From contig CALJZN010000017.1 in assembly GCA_937983405.1 (NCBI GenBank), positions 62,001-126,000 on the forward strand: a stretch of DNA of 64,000 nt, given 5' to 3'. Shown one piece after another: positions 62,947-64,000 of this stretch. The notes beneath the pieces were generated by a model that did not search any database, had not been told where the DNA came from, and worked only from the letters and a program-made list of their open reading frames with translations. The first letter of the stretch is position 1. Every line of letters begins with the position of its first letter. Source of the stretch: an uncultured Paracoccaceae bacterium. GTDB taxonomy: Bacteria; Pseudomonadota; Alphaproteobacteria; Rhodobacterales; Rhodobacteraceae. The translations under genes were made by a program, and so were the position numbers.

Positions 62947-64000
62947 AGGCCGGCACATCGCGCTCGTGGAGGACGACGAGATCATGGGCGGCTCGATCCT
63001 GCAGCGGCTCGAGCTGGAGGGTGCGCGGGTCGTCTGGCTGAAAACGATGCACCGCGCGCTCGGGGCGCTGCGCACCCCGCGCCAGCGCTTCGACGCGGTG
63101 GTCTGCGACATCCGGCTTCCGGACGGGTCCGGCGAGGAGCTGTTCAACAGGCTCTGCGAACACGGCGCGCCGCCGCCCTTCCTGTTCATGACCGGGCGGG
63201 GGGCTGCCGAGCAGGCGGTGCGGCTGTTGCGCTCGGGCGCCGCCGACTATGTGACGAAGCCCTTCGACATGGGCGGCTTCCTCGAGCGGCTGAGCCAGGT
63301 GATCGCGCCGCAGGTCGCAGGAGGGGCGGGGCCCTGGTTCGGCGTCTCGCCCATGGCCCGGGCGCTGGACGACGACCTTGTGCGCATCGCCGACCGCGCC
63401 GAGCCGGTGCTGATCCTCGGCGAAAGCGGGACGGGCAAGCGCATCGTCGCGCGGCGCCTGCACGCGCTGTCGGATCGCCGGGCCGCGCCCTTCGTCGCGC
63501 TGGACCTGACGCGCCTGCCGCCGGAGGAGATGGCGCGGGAGGTTCTTGACCCCGATCGCGGGGCGCTGGCCCGGGCCGGCGAGGGGGTTCTGCTGATCGA
63601 ACGGATCGGCGTGGCGACGGCCGAACTGCAGGTCGGCCTGCTGACCACGCTCTGGGGCGGCGCCGGCGCGGCGGGTCCGAGGCTGATCGCGACCGACGGC
63701 CCCGATCTGTCGCCCGACCGGCTGCGCCCTGACCTCTATTTCCATCTCGCCGCCCTCGCGCTGACCATCCCTCCGCTGCGAAGCCGGCCCGAGGATGCCG
63801 TCTGGCTGATGGCGCGGCTGTTCGAGGGGATGAACGCGCGGCGCGCGACCCCGTTGCGGGGCCTCTCGCACCCGGCAGAGCAGGCGGTGCGCGCCCATGA
63901 CTGGCCGGGCAACGGACGCGAGCTGCGTGCGCGCCTGATGCGCGCGATGGCGATGGCCCGGGGCGAGACGGTCTTTCCCGCCGACCTCTTTCCGGAAGGC
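62939..64000 (+). CDS. NtrC-family response regulator lacking the GAFTGA loop (3' end outside window)
   Basis: First 354 codons. Receiver domain: IALVEDDEIMGGSI (acidic pair), phosphoacceptor Asp57 in VVCDIRLPDGSGEELF, FMTGRGAAEQAV (Thr) and YVTKPFDM (Lys). AAA+ domain: Walker A ILGESGTGKRIVARRLHALS, Walker B-like GVLLIERIGVATAELQVGLL (usual DE is ER), sensor region SPDRLRPDLYFHLAALALTI, and HDWPGNGRELRARLM. The sigma-54 contact loop GAFTGA is absent: LDPDRGALARAGEGVLL stands there, several residues shorter. Rhodobacter capsulatus NtrC also lacks this loop and works with the housekeeping sigma factor. The DNA-binding end lies beyond the window. GTG 62939 overlaps the kinase gene. Confidence 0.9.
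   Translation, partial: MLEGRHIALVEDDEIMGGSILQRLELEGARVVWLKTMHRALGALRTPRQRFDAVVCDIRLPDGSGEELFNRLCEHGAPPPFLFMTGRGAAEQAVRLLRSGAADYVTKPFDMGGFLERLSQVIAPQVAGGAGPWFGVSPMARALDDDLVRIADRAEPVLILGESGTGKRIVARRLHALSDRRAAPFVALDLTRLPPEEMAREVLDPDRGALARAGEGVLLIERIGVATAELQVGLLTTLWGGAGAAGPRLIATDGPDLSPDRLRPDLYFHLAALALTIPPLRSRPEDAVWLMARLFEGMNARRATPLRGLSHPAEQAVRAHDWPGNGRELRARLMRAMAMARGETVFPADLFPEG

Overview
The window is GC-rich, almost fully coding chromosomal DNA. The family mix points to an alphaproteobacterium of the Rhodobacterales/Rhodobacteraceae type: a SerB-SerC-SerA block with the Rhodobacter-style short SerC, a long malic enzyme with a phosphotransacetylase-like tail, a DegP-HflC-HflK block, TVP38-fused flavoprotein reductase, and phosphonate-type ABC transporters. 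This is an inference from protein families; there is no rRNA or other taxonomic marker. I saw no tRNA, rRNA, CRISPR array, insertion sequence or phage gene.

Layout. 0-9.4 kb: the 5' end of a PLP aminotransferase, an MFS exporter, valyl-tRNA synthetase, an AsnC/Lrp regulator divergent from an ornithine-type decarboxylase, and an orphan CoxL-type molybdenum hydroxylase subunit. 9.5-15.4 kb: surface polysaccharide genes on both strands (glycosyltransferase, a fused Gfo/Idh-epimerase, a CpsD-like protein whose Walker A lysine is replaced, and a Wzz-like protein). 15.7-23.4 kb: envelope quality control (degP, a DUF2065 protein, hflC, hflK), glutathione reductase, ribose-5-phosphate isomerase and L-serine dehydratase.

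23.5-34.9 kb: an accessory, partly decaying stretch. It holds a frameshifted phytanoyl-CoA dioxygenase-type pseudogene, an intact phnCDEE transporter, an inositol-monophosphatase-type gene broken by TAG, and a six-gene respiratory molybdoenzyme operon. In that operon the catalytic subunit carries an in-frame TGA and appears internally shortened, while the Fe-S subunit, diheme cytochrome, TorD-like chaperone, multiheme cytochrome and cytochrome b stay open. 35.5-45.5 kb: housekeeping again: TVP38-flavoprotein reductase, CDP-alcohol phosphatidyltransferase, malic enzyme, serB, then serC-serA-phosphoesterase behind a likely serC leader RNA.

45.7-53.3 kb: an Fbp-type ABC importer cotranscribed with an inositol-monophosphatase family enzyme, then peptidase T and a sugar kinase. 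53.5-56.9 kb: an MbnP/MbnH 'metallo-mystery' pair flanked by a Cys-motif small secreted protein and an unrecognised exported protein. 57.0-60.4 kb: a second, differently ordered phn transporter (phnDCEE) behind a possible Pho box. 60.6-64.0 kb: a PhnD-like periplasmic binding protein, a membrane histidine kinase and an NtrC-type regulator in one tight operon, cut by the window end.

The strongest candidates for an undescribed system are (a) the three-component PhnD-like/kinase/regulator module, built like the AioX-AioS-AioR arsenite sensor but with a regulator lacking the GAFTGA loop, and (b) the MbnP/MbnH locus with its unknown third exported protein.
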